Below are positions 11,958-21,183 of a DNA stretch of 64,000 bases, one piece after another. The notes below the pieces were generated by a model that was given only the letters and a program-made list of their open reading frames with translations, was not told the DNA's origin and did no database searches. Positions within the stretch are counted from its first letter, which is position 1. The number at the start of each line of letters is the position of its first letter. Location: NCBI GenBank assembly GCA_016721845.1, contig JADKHK010000013.1, positions 372,001-436,000 of the forward strand, read 5' to 3'. The translations under genes and the position numbers were made by a program. Origin of the DNA: Lysobacterales bacterium (GTDB lineage Bacteria; Pseudomonadota; Gammaproteobacteria; Xanthomonadales; Ahniellaceae).

Positions 11958-13235
11958 GAATGCTCCGGTGGCTTTGAGTCGTTGCGGGATTGCCCGAGGA
12001 TGATGCGGGCGTGGCGCTGGTAGGTCCAGTACGCCCAGGCCCAGTTGAGCAGCACGATCAGCCGATTGCGGAAGCCGATGAGGAAGAACACGTGCGCGGC
12101 CAGCCAGAACCACCAGGCGAACAAGCCCGGAGAAACGCAGGCCATGCAGATCGACGACGGCAGACATGCGTCCGATGGTGGCGAGGTTGCCGAAGTCGCG
12201 ATACCGGAACGATGGCGCGGGCTGTCTCGCGATTCGTGTGCGAATCACCGCCGCCACGTGTCGACCCATCTGCTTCGCTGCCGGTGCGACGCCGGGCACG
12301 GGTTTGCCGTCCTGCTGCACGCTGGCGAGATCGCCAGCGACGAAGAGTTCGGGATGGCCGGGCACGCTGAGGTCGGGCTCGACGATCACGCGTCCCGCGC
12401 GGTCGCGAGGCGTGTCGAGCAGGGAGCCAAGCGGTGATGCGGCCACACCGGCTGCCCACAACACCGTACGTGCGGCCTGTTCGGTGTCGCCAATGCGGTA
12501 ACCGGCGGCATCGATGGACGCGACTGGCCGCCCGGTGAGGACCTCGACACCGAGTCGTTCGAGTTGCCGGCATGCGGCTTCGGACAAGGCTTCCGGAAAA
12601 CCCGCGAGCACGCGTGGGCCGGCCTCGATCAGACGAATCCGCGCCGAGGCCGGATCGATACGCCGGAACTCGCGCTTCAGCGTGTGCCGCGCGATTTCGG
12701 CCAACGTACCCGCGAGTTCGACACCCGTGGGTCCGCCGCCGATCACTGCGAAATGAAGGCATGCCGCGCGTTCGTGCAGATCATCCGTGGCTTCCGCGCG
12801 TTCGAATGCGTTCAGGACGCGACGTCGGATGTCGAGTGCATCGTCCAGCGTCTTCAGACCCGGGGCAAGGGATTCCCAGGCATCGTGGCCGAAGTAGGCA
12901 TGGCGAGCGCCGGCGGCGAGCAGCAGGTAGTCAAAGGTGAGGATGCTGCCGTCCGCCATCGTGACCGTGCGCGTCGGCGCGTCGATGCCGACGACCTCGG
13001 CCATGCGCACTTCGACGTTGCGCTGGCCGCGCAAGATGTGGCGCAGCGGCGCAGCGATGTCCGGCGACGACAGTCCGGCGGTCGCGACCTGGTAAAGCAG
13101 GGGCTGGAACAGATGGTGGTTGCAGCGATCGACCAACGTGATGCGCAATGGCGCCGAAGCCAGTGCTCGCGTCGCCCACAATCCGGCGAAGCCGCCGCCG
13201 ACGATAACGAGATGCGGATGAGCTGCAGCGTCCAC
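11954..13235 (-). pseudogene. ndh: Type II NADH dehydrogenase (NDH-2), frameshifted
   Basis: NDH-2 transfers electrons from NADH to quinone at the inner membrane without proton pumping. The N-terminus carries the FAD-binding motif VGGGFAGLW, and the NADH-binding motif IGGGPTGVELAG follows near residue 165. The C-terminal membrane-anchoring part (GLFAWWFWLAAHVFFLIGFR) is in another frame. The shift is explained by one extra A (T in the coding strand) at 12123-12124, within the codons after RFSG. Without it the protein is ~427 residues and ends at 11954, overlapping the next gene by ATGA. With it, the frame reads on through the following gene as an artificial 581-residue fusion. Only 3 bp separate it from bpt. 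It may be a sequencing error or a real loss. Confidence 0.85.
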
Positions 13236-13238
13236 GGG

Positions 13239-13970
13239 TTACTCCGTCGTGTCCTTGCTCGTCGGCAAGCGTTGCCAGTGGCCTTCGCGCAACAGTTCCA
13301 GCGGCTGGTAGTGCTGCTTGTAGCCCATCTTGGCGTGGCCATCGAGCCAGTAGCCGAGATAGAGGTGTGGCAGGCCCATGCGTCCTGCCCAAGCAATCTG
13401 CTGCAGGATGCAGAACACGCCCAGGCTGCGGCTGGCCATGTCCGGGTCGAAAAACGTGTAGACCGCGCTCAGGCCGATCGGCGTGACATCGGTCACCGCG
13501 GCAGCGACCAACCGCTCGCCTTCGCGCACGCACAGGAACCGGGTATCGCACCAGCGGGCCTGCAGGAACTGTTCGAAATCGGCGGCGCCGGCGCCATCCA
13601 TGCCGCCGCCGGCGTGGCGTGAGCCGAGATAGCGCTGGTACAGGGCCAGGCGTTCGTCGTTGCAATACGGCGGCTCGATGCTCACGCGCAGGCCGCTGTT
13701 CCGCTTCAGGCTGCGTGCCTGGCTGCGATTCGGCTTGAACTCGGCGACGACGACGCGGCTCGATACGCAGTCGCGGCAGCCGACGCAGTCCGGTCGATAG
13801 ACCCGCGGCCCGGAACGCCGGAAACCGGAGCCCAATGCATTCGGGAAGACATGCTTGAGTTCGGGCGATTCCGGATCGAGCACGAGGTCGCGGGCGAGGC
13901 GATCGCGGTAGTACCCGCACGGATGCTCATTGGTGCGGTAGAGCTTGATGCTGATCTCGCGGGCGCTCAT
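13239..13970 (-). CDS. bpt: Aspartate/glutamate leucyltransferase (bacterial N-end rule)
   Basis: Bpt transfers leucine from Leu-tRNA to N-terminal Asp or Glu, creating an N-degron for ClpS/ClpAP. The 243-residue length and conserved segments fit the family: an N-terminal EHPCGYYRDRLARDLVLDP, a Cys cluster CVGCRDCVSSR, and the C-terminal LYLGYWLDGHAKMGYK with HYQPLE of the acetyltransferase-like fold. The start overlaps the upstream gene by 4 bp (ATGA, 13967-13970) and ndh begins 3 bp after the stop, so translation in this operon is coupled. Confidence 0.95.
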   Translation of the reverse strand: MSAREISIKLYRTNEHPCGYYRDRLARDLVLDPESPELKHVFPNALGSGFRRSGPRVYRPDCVGCRDCVSSRVVVAEFKPNRSQARSLKRNSGLRVSIEPPYCNDERLALYQRYLGSRHAGGGMDGAGAADFEQFLQARWCDTRFLCVREGERLVAAAVTDVTPIGLSAVYTFFDPDMASRSLGVFCILQQIAWAGRMGLPHLYLGYWLDGHAKMGYKQHYQPLELLREGHWQRLPTSKDTTE

Positions 13971-15316
13971 CCTGGCGCGAATCCGTCGGGCAGCGGCAGC
14001 GCTTCACGGGTGCTGCGCGGCAGATCGAGTCGCAGCCCGAAGCCGCGGCGCGTGAGTTCGCGCTGTGCGCGCATCGTCGCTTCGCCATCCAGCCAGATCT
14101 CGCGTTTTGCGGCGCGCAGGGCCGGGTCGTCGAACAGGTCGGCGATCGGCATCGTCCAGCTGAGTACGTCGACCGGCATCGGCACGACCAGCGTGTCATC
14201 GATGCGCGCGACCAGCATGCGTCCGGCTTCATCCAGTTCGACCGTGGCGCCGGCCGGGCGGTGCATCTCCAGCAGCTGCAGGGTACGCACGAGATAGCGC
14301 GCCTCGGCATCGGTTTCAGTCTGCGCGATCAGGTCCAGCAAGGCGTCGCAGCGGGCCAGGTGCAAGGCTTCCGCCGCATCGACCAGGTGTTGCCATTGCG
14401 TCGGCGACAATGCGCCGACATTCATCGATTTCGTGATCATCGGATCGTCACCGCACAGCACCGTCATGCGTTCGCGCTGCAGGCGGCCGAGCGCGATCGG
14501 ATCAAGTTGCCAGACGACATCGTCGATCTTGCGGCTCACACCGATCGCTTCACTCGCCCCCGGCGCCATCGCATCGATCGCGGCGCTCAGGCTCTTGTCG
14601 CCGACCAGACGGGCCCACGCGACGCGATCGAGTTCGCGATTCAGCAGGGCATTGCGCGAGTACGGGTCGACCCCCATGCGCTGGGCGAGTTCGCGCCGCG
14701 CCGCGGTGAACCCGATCCAGCGCTTCGCCAGCTTGCCGGTACGCTGTTGCGATTGCAGCCACCAGTCCGATTCGCGTGCGTGCGGCGTCGGCGATGGCGG
14801 CCCGATGCCGGGCCCGGCATCGTCCTCGCGCCATTCCTCGCTGGCCTGATCGCGGGCCTTGGCGGTTTGCTCGCGCAGATCGCGCCACTTCGAACGCAGG
14901 CTGCGCATCAATCCGCCCGGGATCGACTTCACCGTCTGGATCGGATGGGTGCCGATGCGTGCGAGGGTCTTGGCGATGTCCTTGCTGGCATGACCGATCG
15001 CGTTCGCGAAGGCCGACGTGCGCGAGATCGCGGCGAGCTGTTCGATCACCTCGATCTCGTGGATGCGCTCGACCAGTTCGGCGCGGCCTTCAACCTGCAG
15101 ATAGCCGTAATCGGTCGCCAACCGGAACTGCGCGAGATAGCCGCGCATCGGCACCACCGGATCGATCTGCCAGCTTGGGCCGGACAGCAGGGCCGGCTGC
15201 AGCACCTGGTCGCTGCGATACTCGGGCTCGGCTTCGAACGCATCGGCCGTGGGCTCGGTCGCCCCCGGTTGTCCCGAGACGAGCAAGCACGCGCACAGGG
15301 CAAGCAGCGTGCGCAT
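13967..15316 (-). CDS. Uncharacterised exported protein in the tdh-bpt operon
   Basis: I do not recognise this 449-residue protein. It has a signal peptide (LLALCACLLVSG) and no further obvious membrane span. A helical, basic segment at ~85-160 includes HPIQTVKSIPGGLMRSLR, then an acidic/proline linker, and the rest is mixed helix without a known catalytic motif. Its start follows tdh in a TGATG arrangement (stop and start share one base) and its stop overlaps bpt by ATGA, so it is translated together with both. Periplasmic location is inferred from the signal peptide. The coding pattern, length and coupling make it a real gene. Confidence 0.8.
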   Translation of the reverse strand: MRTLLALCACLLVSGQPGATEPTADAFEAEPEYRSDQVLQPALLSGPSWQIDPVVPMRGYLAQFRLATDYGYLQVEGRAELVERIHEIEVIEQLAAISRTSAFANAIGHASKDIAKTLARIGTHPIQTVKSIPGGLMRSLRSKWRDLREQTAKARDQASEEWREDDAGPGIGPPSPTPHARESDWWLQSQQRTGKLAKRWIGFTAARRELAQRMGVDPYSRNALLNRELDRVAWARLVGDKSLSAAIDAMAPGASEAIGVSRKIDDVVWQLDPIALGRLQRERMTVLCGDDPMITKSMNVGALSPTQWQHLVDAAEALHLARCDALLDLIAQTETDAEARYLVRTLQLLEMHRPAGATVELDEAGRMLVARIDDTLVVPMPVDVLSWTMPIADLFDDPALRAAKREIWLDGEATMRAQRELTRRGFGLRLDLPRSTREALPLPDGFAPG

Positions 15317-16353
15317 CAGTTCCAGCTGCAGACGACTTTGCCGCAGGTGCCTGCATCCATCAGGTCAAAGCCGCGCTGGAAGTCGTCGATGTGGATCTGG
15401 TGCGTCAGCACTTTCTGCAGCGGGAAGCCGGTCAGCACCATCTGGGTCATCTTGTACCAGGTCTCGTACATGCGGCGGCCGTACATGCCGTGCATGGTCA
15501 GGCCCTTGAAGATGACCTTGTCCCAGTCGATGCCGGCGCCCTTGGGCAGGATGCCGAGCAGGGCGATCTTGCCGCCGTGATACATGCAGTCGAGCATGTC
15601 GTTGAACGCGTGCGTGTTGCCGCTCATCTCCAGGCCGACGTCGAAACCCTCCATGTGCAGGTCCTTCACGACGTCCTTGAGCGACTGTTTGCTGACGTTG
15701 ACGACACGCGTCGCACCCATGTCGGCGGCGAGTTTCAGACGGTAGTCGTTGACGTCGGTGACCACGACGTTGCGCGCGCCGACATGCTTGCAGATGCCGG
15801 CGGCGATGATGCCGATCGGGCCGGCGCCGGTGATCAGCACGTCTTCGCCGATCACGTCGAATTCGAGCGCGCAGTGCGCGGCATTGCCGTAGGGGTCGAA
15901 ATAGGCCGCGAGCTCGCTCGGGATCTGGTCCGGGATCGGCCACAGGTTGCTGGCCGGCATCGCGATAAATTCGGCGAAGGCGCCATGCCGGTTGACCCCG
16001 ATGCCGATCGTGTTCGGGCACAGGTGCTGGCGTCCGGCGCGGCAGTTGCGGCAGTGTCCGCAGACGATGTGGCCTTCCGCCGAGACGCGATCACCGATGC
16101 GATAACCGGTGACGCCCGGGCCGAGGTCGACGATGCGGCCGACGAATTCGTGGCCGATGACCAGGCCCGGCTTGATCGTGCGCTGGCTCCATTCGTCCCA
16201 TTTGTAGATGTGCAGGTCGGTACCGCAGATCGCGGTCTTCTCCAACTTGATCAGCACGTCGTTGGGACCAATCGTCGGCATCGGCACCTGTTCCATCCAG
16301 ATGCCCTTCGCGGCTTCCTTCTTGACCAGGGCTTTCATCATCGCTTGCGACAT
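15316..16353 (-). CDS. tdh: L-threonine 3-dehydrogenase
   Basis: Tdh oxidises L-threonine to 2-amino-3-ketobutyrate with NAD+. The 345-residue zinc-dependent MDR protein shows the catalytic zinc site (CGTDLHIYKWDEW, then GHEFVG), the structural zinc cysteines (CGHCRNCRAGRQHLC) and the Rossmann motif GAGPIGIIAAG. I chose the ATG at 16353, preceded by GGAG at good spacing; ATG codons a few residues further in are alternatives. No kbl gene, the usual partner, is present here. Instead tdh heads an operon with an unknown exported protein, bpt, ndh and a PilN-like gene. Confidence 0.96.
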   Translation of the reverse strand: MSQAMMKALVKKEAAKGIWMEQVPMPTIGPNDVLIKLEKTAICGTDLHIYKWDEWSQRTIKPGLVIGHEFVGRIVDLGPGVTGYRIGDRVSAEGHIVCGHCRNCRAGRQHLCPNTIGIGVNRHGAFAEFIAMPASNLWPIPDQIPSELAAYFDPYGNAAHCALEFDVIGEDVLITGAGPIGIIAAGICKHVGARNVVVTDVNDYRLKLAADMGATRVVNVSKQSLKDVVKDLHMEGFDVGLEMSGNTHAFNDMLDCMYHGGKIALLGILPKGAGIDWDKVIFKGLTMHGMYGRRMYETWYKMTQMVLTGFPLQKVLTHQIHIDDFQRGFDLMDAGTCGKVVCSWN

Positions 16354-16570
16354 GGGCGTTCTCCGGAGCGGGGACGCAATTATGGGGGAGGGCGCTCCGG
16401 GTCGCGACCTCCAAGTTGTGGACTGGCGCTGGCGCTGGCGCTGGGCCGGGCGAGGGATGACTGGTCGTTGAACGCGCCGCTGCCGCAGCCGGGAATGCTC
16501 CCTCAAGGTTCATGCACACGTCGACAGAGTCGAGGCGCTTGTCCCGTCACTCACCCACGAAGGAGTCACC

Positions 16571-18160
16571 ATGCTGCGTCGCGCCCCGGTTTTGCTCGCG
16601 GTCCTACTGCTGATGTTGTCGGCTTGTGCTTCAAAGAAAGCGGTCAGTGACGAGGCGCCGCTCGAGGTGGCGCCTGAAACCGCCGCGGCCTATGCTCCCG
16701 CCGACATGGACAGTTCGATGCGCATGGCCTATCCCCCGGACGGGGAGCGCTATGCGCGTATCGAACAGAACCGCGTGACTCGCGTTGTCGACCAGCCGGT
16801 ATCGACGTTTTCGGTCGATGTCGATACCGGCAGCTACAGCAATGTGCGGCGGATGCTGAATGCCGGCTACCTGCCACCGGCGGACGCGGTGCGCGCGGAA
16901 GAGTTCATCAACTACTTCGATTACGACTACGCGCCACCGACGCAACGCGAGGCGCCGTTCGCTGTGCATACCGAACTCGCGCCGGCACCCTGGGCGCCGA
17001 ATCGCCATCTGCTGCTGGTCGGTCTGAAAGGTTACGAACTGCCGTCCGAAGCATTGCCGCCGGCGAACCTGGTGTTCCTGATCGACACGTCGGGATCGAT
17101 GATGCCTGCGGACAAGCTTCCGTTGCTGATCGACGCGTTCAAGCAATTGGTGCCGAAACTGCGTCCCCAGGATCGCGTCAGCATCGTCGTTTACGCCGGC
17201 TCCGCCGGGGTCGTGCTCGAGCCGACGCCGGGCGATCGCGAGCGCGTCATTTTGGCGGCGCTGAATCGGCTGGAGGCGGGCGGTTCGACCAATGGTGGCG
17301 CCGGCATAGATTTGGCATACGGCCTTGCGCGCGAGGCTCGTATCGACAGCGGCATCAATCGCGTGATCTTGGCGACCGACGGCGACTTCAACGTCGGCGT
17401 CCACGACCTGGCGACGCTGAAAGCCAGGATTGCCGAGCATCGCGAACAGGGCATCGGACTGACCACGCTCGGTTTCGGCGACGACAACTACAACGACGAA
17501 CTGTCCGAGCAACTGGCCGACATCGGCAACGGCAATCATGCCTACATCGATTCGTTGAACGAGGCCAACAAGGTGTTCGGTGAGGAACTCTCATCGACCC
17601 TGTTCACGATCGCGCACGACGTGAAGGTGCAGGTCGAGTTCAATCCCGCGTTGGTGGCGGAATATCGATTGATCGGTTACGAGAATCGGTTGCTTGCACG
17701 CGAGGACTTCAACGATGACCGCGTCGACGCCGGCGAGATCGGAGCTGGCCACGATGTCACGGCGTTGTACGAGATCGTGCTGGTCGGATCCGGGGGCGAA
17801 CGCACCGACCCGCTGCGCTACACGGCTGCGGCCACGTCAGCGGCTGGTGCGGGCGAATTCGCCTTCGTCAAGCTTCGATACAAGACGGCGCAGGGAGCCG
17901 ACAGCCAACTGCTGAGCATTCCGGTGACGCGTGCCCAGATCGCCGAGCGAGCGGGTGCACGATTGCAGCAGGCAGCGGCCGTGGCCGCGTTCGCGCAGCG
18001 GTTGCGAGGTGCGCAGGACGCCGGGCTCGATTTCGAGGCGATTGCCGACTTGGCTCGGGAGAGCAGCTTGCCCGATCGCCACGGCCATCGCGCCGAGTTC
18101 GTCGAACTGGTTCAACGTGCAAGCGCGATCGCGGTCGGCGTCACCGCAGCTTCACATTGA
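16571..18160 (+). CDS. VWA-domain lipoprotein (YfbK-like)
   Basis: The 529-residue lipoprotein has a signal peptide ending in the lipobox LSAC (Cys ~18). An N-terminal vWF_A-associated domain (VDVDTGSYSNVRRMLNAG) precedes a von Willebrand A domain with the MIDAS motif DTSGSMM and a supporting Thr/Asp (LATDGDFNVG). The C-terminal part (~350-529) matches the DUF3520-type region of YfbK homologues (FAFVKLRYKTAQG). It is likely membrane-anchored and metal-binding, with a protein-interaction role of unknown purpose. The ATG is preceded by GAAGGAG. A possible GC-rich hairpin (18170-18193) lies just after the stop. Confidence 0.9.
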   Translation: MLRRAPVLLAVLLLMLSACASKKAVSDEAPLEVAPETAAAYAPADMDSSMRMAYPPDGERYARIEQNRVTRVVDQPVSTFSVDVDTGSYSNVRRMLNAGYLPPADAVRAEEFINYFDYDYAPPTQREAPFAVHTELAPAPWAPNRHLLLVGLKGYELPSEALPPANLVFLIDTSGSMMPADKLPLLIDAFKQLVPKLRPQDRVSIVVYAGSAGVVLEPTPGDRERVILAALNRLEAGGSTNGGAGIDLAYGLAREARIDSGINRVILATDGDFNVGVHDLATLKARIAEHREQGIGLTTLGFGDDNYNDELSEQLADIGNGNHAYIDSLNEANKVFGEELSSTLFTIAHDVKVQVEFNPALVAEYRLIGYENRLLAREDFNDDRVDAGEIGAGHDVTALYEIVLVGSGGERTDPLRYTAAATSAAGAGEFAFVKLRYKTAQGADSQLLSIPVTRAQIAERAGARLQQAAAVAAFAQRLRGAQDAGLDFEAIADLARESSLPDRHGHRAEFVELVQRASAIAVGVTAASH

Positions 18161-18285
18161 GCCGATCTCGGGCGGCTTCGTCCCGGGCCGCCCACGTTCT
18201 GCACCATCGCGCCGTCTTGGCGTTTGCAGCCTGCCTGCCCCTCGGGCATAACACGCGGCTTCGCAATCCTGTTCGAGGTCCGACC

Positions 18286-20466
18286 ATGCATATGTTGGTT
18301 CGATTCACCCTGCTCGCCACCGCGTTGGCCGCGGCCGCCGTTTCCGCGGACGAAGGCATGTGGCCGCCGTCGCAAATGCCTTCGATCGAAGCGAAGTTGA
18401 AGGCGCGTGGACTCGAACTCGACGCGACGGACCTGTCCTCGCTGACCGAGTATCCGTTGAACGCCATCGTCGGTCTGGGCTATTGCACCGGCTCGTTCCT
18501 GTCGCCCAGCGGACTGGTCGCGACCAATCATCACTGCGGTTTCGGCATCGTCCAGTTCAACTCGACGAAAGAAAAGAACCTGATGGCTGATGGCTTCCTG
18601 GCCAAGGACTTTGCGGCCGAACTGCCGGCCGACCCGAACCAGCGCCTGTACGTGACCGAATCGATCACCGACGTCACTGCGCGGTTGACGCGGGGCATGG
18701 ACGGCGTGGGCGGACTGAAGCGATACGCCACCATCGACAAGCGTTCGAAGCAGGCCGCCGCCGAATGCGAGCGCGATCCGGGCTATCGCTGTGATGTCTA
18801 CAACTTCAACGGTGGCCGCAATTACCTGTTGATCAAGCAACTCGAGATCAAGGATGTGCGCCTGGTGTATGCACCGTCCGAGCAGATCGGCAACTTCGGT
18901 GGCGATGTCGATAACTGGATGTGGCCGCGCCATACCGGCGACTTCACCTTCCTGCGCGGCTATGTCGGCCCGGACGGAAAGCCGGCGCCCTACAGCAAGG
19001 ACAACAAGCCGTATCAGCCGAGGAGCTGGCTCAAGATTGATCCCAAGGGCTTGCAGGTGGGCGATTACGCGATGGTCGCCGGCTATCCGGCGCGAACCAA
19101 TCGTTCGCGCCTTGCCGAGGAACTGCGCGATGCCATCGAATTCAGCTATCCGCGCAGCATCACGAACATGGGCGAGGCGCTCGACACCATCGCGCGCATG
19201 ACCAAGGACCGCCCGGACGCGGCGATCAAGTACGCATCGACCGTGCAGAGCCTCTCGAACGGCTGGAAGAATCAGCAGGGCCAGCTCGAAGGTTTCGCGA
19301 AGACTACGGCGGTCGCCGACAAGGAAGCGGAGGAGGCACGCCTGCTCGCGTGGATCGATGCCGATGCTGGTCGCACAGCCAAGTACGGCCGGGCCGTGAC
19401 GGCGCTGAAAGCGGAACTGGCGCGGATTCGTTCACTGCGTGAAACCGAGCTGTATGGCAACAGTCTGCTGTCGATGGGGCCGACACTGTATGGCGCCGCG
19501 CGCGACCTGTACAAACTCAGCCGCGAACGGCGCAAGGCCGACGCCGAGCGCAGCTTCGGCTTCCAGGCGCGCGACGAGATCAAGTTCAAGGGCCGCATGG
19601 CCTCGATCAATCAGCGCTTCGATGCCGAAGTCGATCGTGCCCTGTTCGAACTTTCGCTCGGTCGTTACCTCAAGTTGGCGAAGTCGGCGCGCATCCCGGA
19701 AATCGACCGGGCCCTCGGCATCGACCGCGACGGCATGACCGTGACGGACCTCGATGCCGCGCTTGATCGACTCTATGCGAACACGAAACTCGGCGGCCTC
19801 GACGCGCGCATGGCCTTGCTCGATGCGACACCGCGCGACTTCGAGAAGTCCGCCGACAGCTTCGTGCAGTTGGCCGTCGCGATGTATCCGGCCTTCGAAC
19901 GCATGGAAGCCGAGTGGAAGGTGCGTGCCGGCAACGATGGCCTGTACCGGGCCGCCTATCTGGATGCACTGATTGCGTTCCGCGAATCGGAAGGTCGTCC
20001 GGCCTATCCGGATGCGAACAACTCGCTGCGCGTCACTTATGGATCGGTCACCGGTTATTCACCCAGGGACGGTGTCGCCAATACCGAATTCACGACGCTG
20101 GAAGGTGTGCTCGCCAAGGTCACCGATGCTGATCCGTTCCTGCACCCGACGCGTGCGGTCGAACTGATGCGTCAGAAGCACTACGGCAAGTATGCCGACC
20201 CGAAGCTTGGCACGGTGCCGGTGAACTTCCTGACCGATGTCGACATCACCGGCGGCAATTCCGGGTCTCCGACCTTGAACGGTCGCGGTGAAGTGGTCGG
20301 CCTCGTGTTCGACGGCAACTGGGAATCGGTGAGCGCGAGCTGGGTGTTCAATCCGGCCCAGACGCGCGCCATTCACGTGGACATCCGCTACATGCTGTGG
20401 GTCATGGACGAAGTCGATCAGGCCGATCATCTGATCCGCGAGATGGGACTGGAACCGACGCCTTGA
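18286..20466 (+). CDS. S46-family dipeptidyl-peptidase, DPP7/DAP BII-like
   Basis: The 726-residue exported serine peptidase removes N-terminal dipeptides in the periplasm. After the signal peptide (LLATALAAAAVSA) the triad elements are visible: His in ATNHHCG (~82-83), Asp in GGDVDNWMWPRHTGDF (~212), and Ser659 in GGNSGSP. The residue 18 positions after the Ser is Gly (VFDGNWES). In S46 enzymes Gly here goes with DPP7-type hydrophobic preference and Arg with DPP11-type acidic preference. Length and motifs match DAP BII of Pseudoxanthomonas. I chose the ATG at 18286 (another lies 6 bp on) because it yields the signal peptide directly. Confidence 0.93.
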   Translation: MHMLVRFTLLATALAAAAVSADEGMWPPSQMPSIEAKLKARGLELDATDLSSLTEYPLNAIVGLGYCTGSFLSPSGLVATNHHCGFGIVQFNSTKEKNLMADGFLAKDFAAELPADPNQRLYVTESITDVTARLTRGMDGVGGLKRYATIDKRSKQAAAECERDPGYRCDVYNFNGGRNYLLIKQLEIKDVRLVYAPSEQIGNFGGDVDNWMWPRHTGDFTFLRGYVGPDGKPAPYSKDNKPYQPRSWLKIDPKGLQVGDYAMVAGYPARTNRSRLAEELRDAIEFSYPRSITNMGEALDTIARMTKDRPDAAIKYASTVQSLSNGWKNQQGQLEGFAKTTAVADKEAEEARLLAWIDADAGRTAKYGRAVTALKAELARIRSLRETELYGNSLLSMGPTLYGAARDLYKLSRERRKADAERSFGFQARDEIKFKGRMASINQRFDAEVDRALFELSLGRYLKLAKSARIPEIDRALGIDRDGMTVTDLDAALDRLYANTKLGGLDARMALLDATPRDFEKSADSFVQLAVAMYPAFERMEAEWKVRAGNDGLYRAAYLDALIAFRESEGRPAYPDANNSLRVTYGSVTGYSPRDGVANTEFTTLEGVLAKVTDADPFLHPTRAVELMRQKHYGKYADPKLGTVPVNFLTDVDITGGNSGSPTLNGRGEVVGLVFDGNWESVSASWVFNPAQTRAIHVDIRYMLWVMDEVDQADHLIREMGLEPTP

Positions 20467-20478
20467 TCCGGTAAAGCG

Positions 20479-20558
20479 TCGCGGGGCGGAGCCCGCTCCC
20501 ACAAGAGCCAAGGCGAGCGATGCAGGGGCGTAGCGCGCTACGCCCCTACGCCCCGCGA
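20479..20558. repeat. REP/BIME-like palindromic element
   Basis: The ~80-bp segment is bracketed by the inverted repeat TCGCGGGG (20479-20486) and CCCCGCGA (20551-20558). It holds a core of the form TCGC-N4-CGGAG-N3-GCTCCCAC and a perfect 22-bp palindrome at 20525-20546 (GGGGCGTAGC, GC, GCTACGCCCC). It fills the gap between two convergent genes, typical for REP elements. The same core recurs inside gltD at 36691-36714. Confidence 0.65.
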
Positions 20559-20564
20559 TTTAGG

Positions 20565-21122
20565 TCAAGCCCCTTCGGTCTGCGACAGGAACAGGAAGGC
20601 GAGCAATTCCTTGCCCTTCGGGTGCCCGGCCAGCCAGCCGCGCAGCTCCTTGGCCTTCGCGAAATCGTCGCCCAGCTGCTCGCGCCAGCGGGCTTCGGCG
20701 CGGCGCCTGGCCTGTTCCTCGCGCAGACGCTTTTGCCAGTTGGCGTCGAAGATCTTGGCGAGCTGACCGCTGCGCGCCAGTTGTTCGACTAGGCGCCATT
20801 CGCCGTGATCCAGCCAGACCAGATCGCAACGATCGCAATGATCGATGTGGTTGGCAGCATCGGCCGAGAAGCGGAACTTGGTCATGAAGCCCTTGCATTG
20901 CGGACAGCGCAGCATGGCCTTGTTGTCTTCGGTCTGACTGCTGGCCTCGCCGGCGTCGCTGATCGCATCGTCCGGCGCAGCGTGGGCATTGCGCCATTCC
21001 CGATAGTCGATCAGCGACAACAACGCGCCGCGGCACTCCGGACAGGACTGTGCCGGCAATTGCTCGGTCAGCGTGGTGCTGCGCAATTCGTTCGCGGAGC
21101 AGGTGGGGCAGGGCAGATTCAT
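20565..21122 (-). CDS. Zinc-ribbon (zf-TFIIB-type) protein
   Basis: The 185-residue cytoplasmic protein has paired cysteine knuckles at the N-terminus (CPTC and CPEC) and a second pair (CPQC, then HCDRCDLVWLDHGEW) typical of the zf-TFIIB domain. A basic helical region (RLREEQARRRAEARWRE) follows. The ATG at 21122 has GAGGA upstream and places the first zinc knuckle at residue 5; a longer frame adds an unlikely N-terminus. Function is unknown; metal binding is inferred from the cysteines. Confidence 0.8.
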   Translation of the reverse strand: MNLPCPTCSANELRSTTLTEQLPAQSCPECRGALLSLIDYREWRNAHAAPDDAISDAGEASSQTEDNKAMLRCPQCKGFMTKFRFSADAANHIDHCDRCDLVWLDHGEWRLVEQLARSGQLAKIFDANWQKRLREEQARRRAEARWREQLGDDFAKAKELRGWLAGHPKGKELLAFLFLSQTEGA

Positions 21123-21183
21123 CGGAGCGTCCTCGGGTTCTCGACCGGATGACGCGATACGGTGCCCGAAGCTGTCATCGCAA

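Noticed and set aside
11490..13235. A single 581-residue NDH-2 fusion protein
   Set aside because: The fusion arises from a one-base shift. The NDH-2 anchor is found in the other frame and the downstream gene has its own signal peptide and overlapping ATG.
18170..18193. GC-rich hairpin after the VWA lipoprotein gene as a terminator
   Set aside because: The stem is 7 bp with no T-tract, and such stems are common by chance at this GC content.
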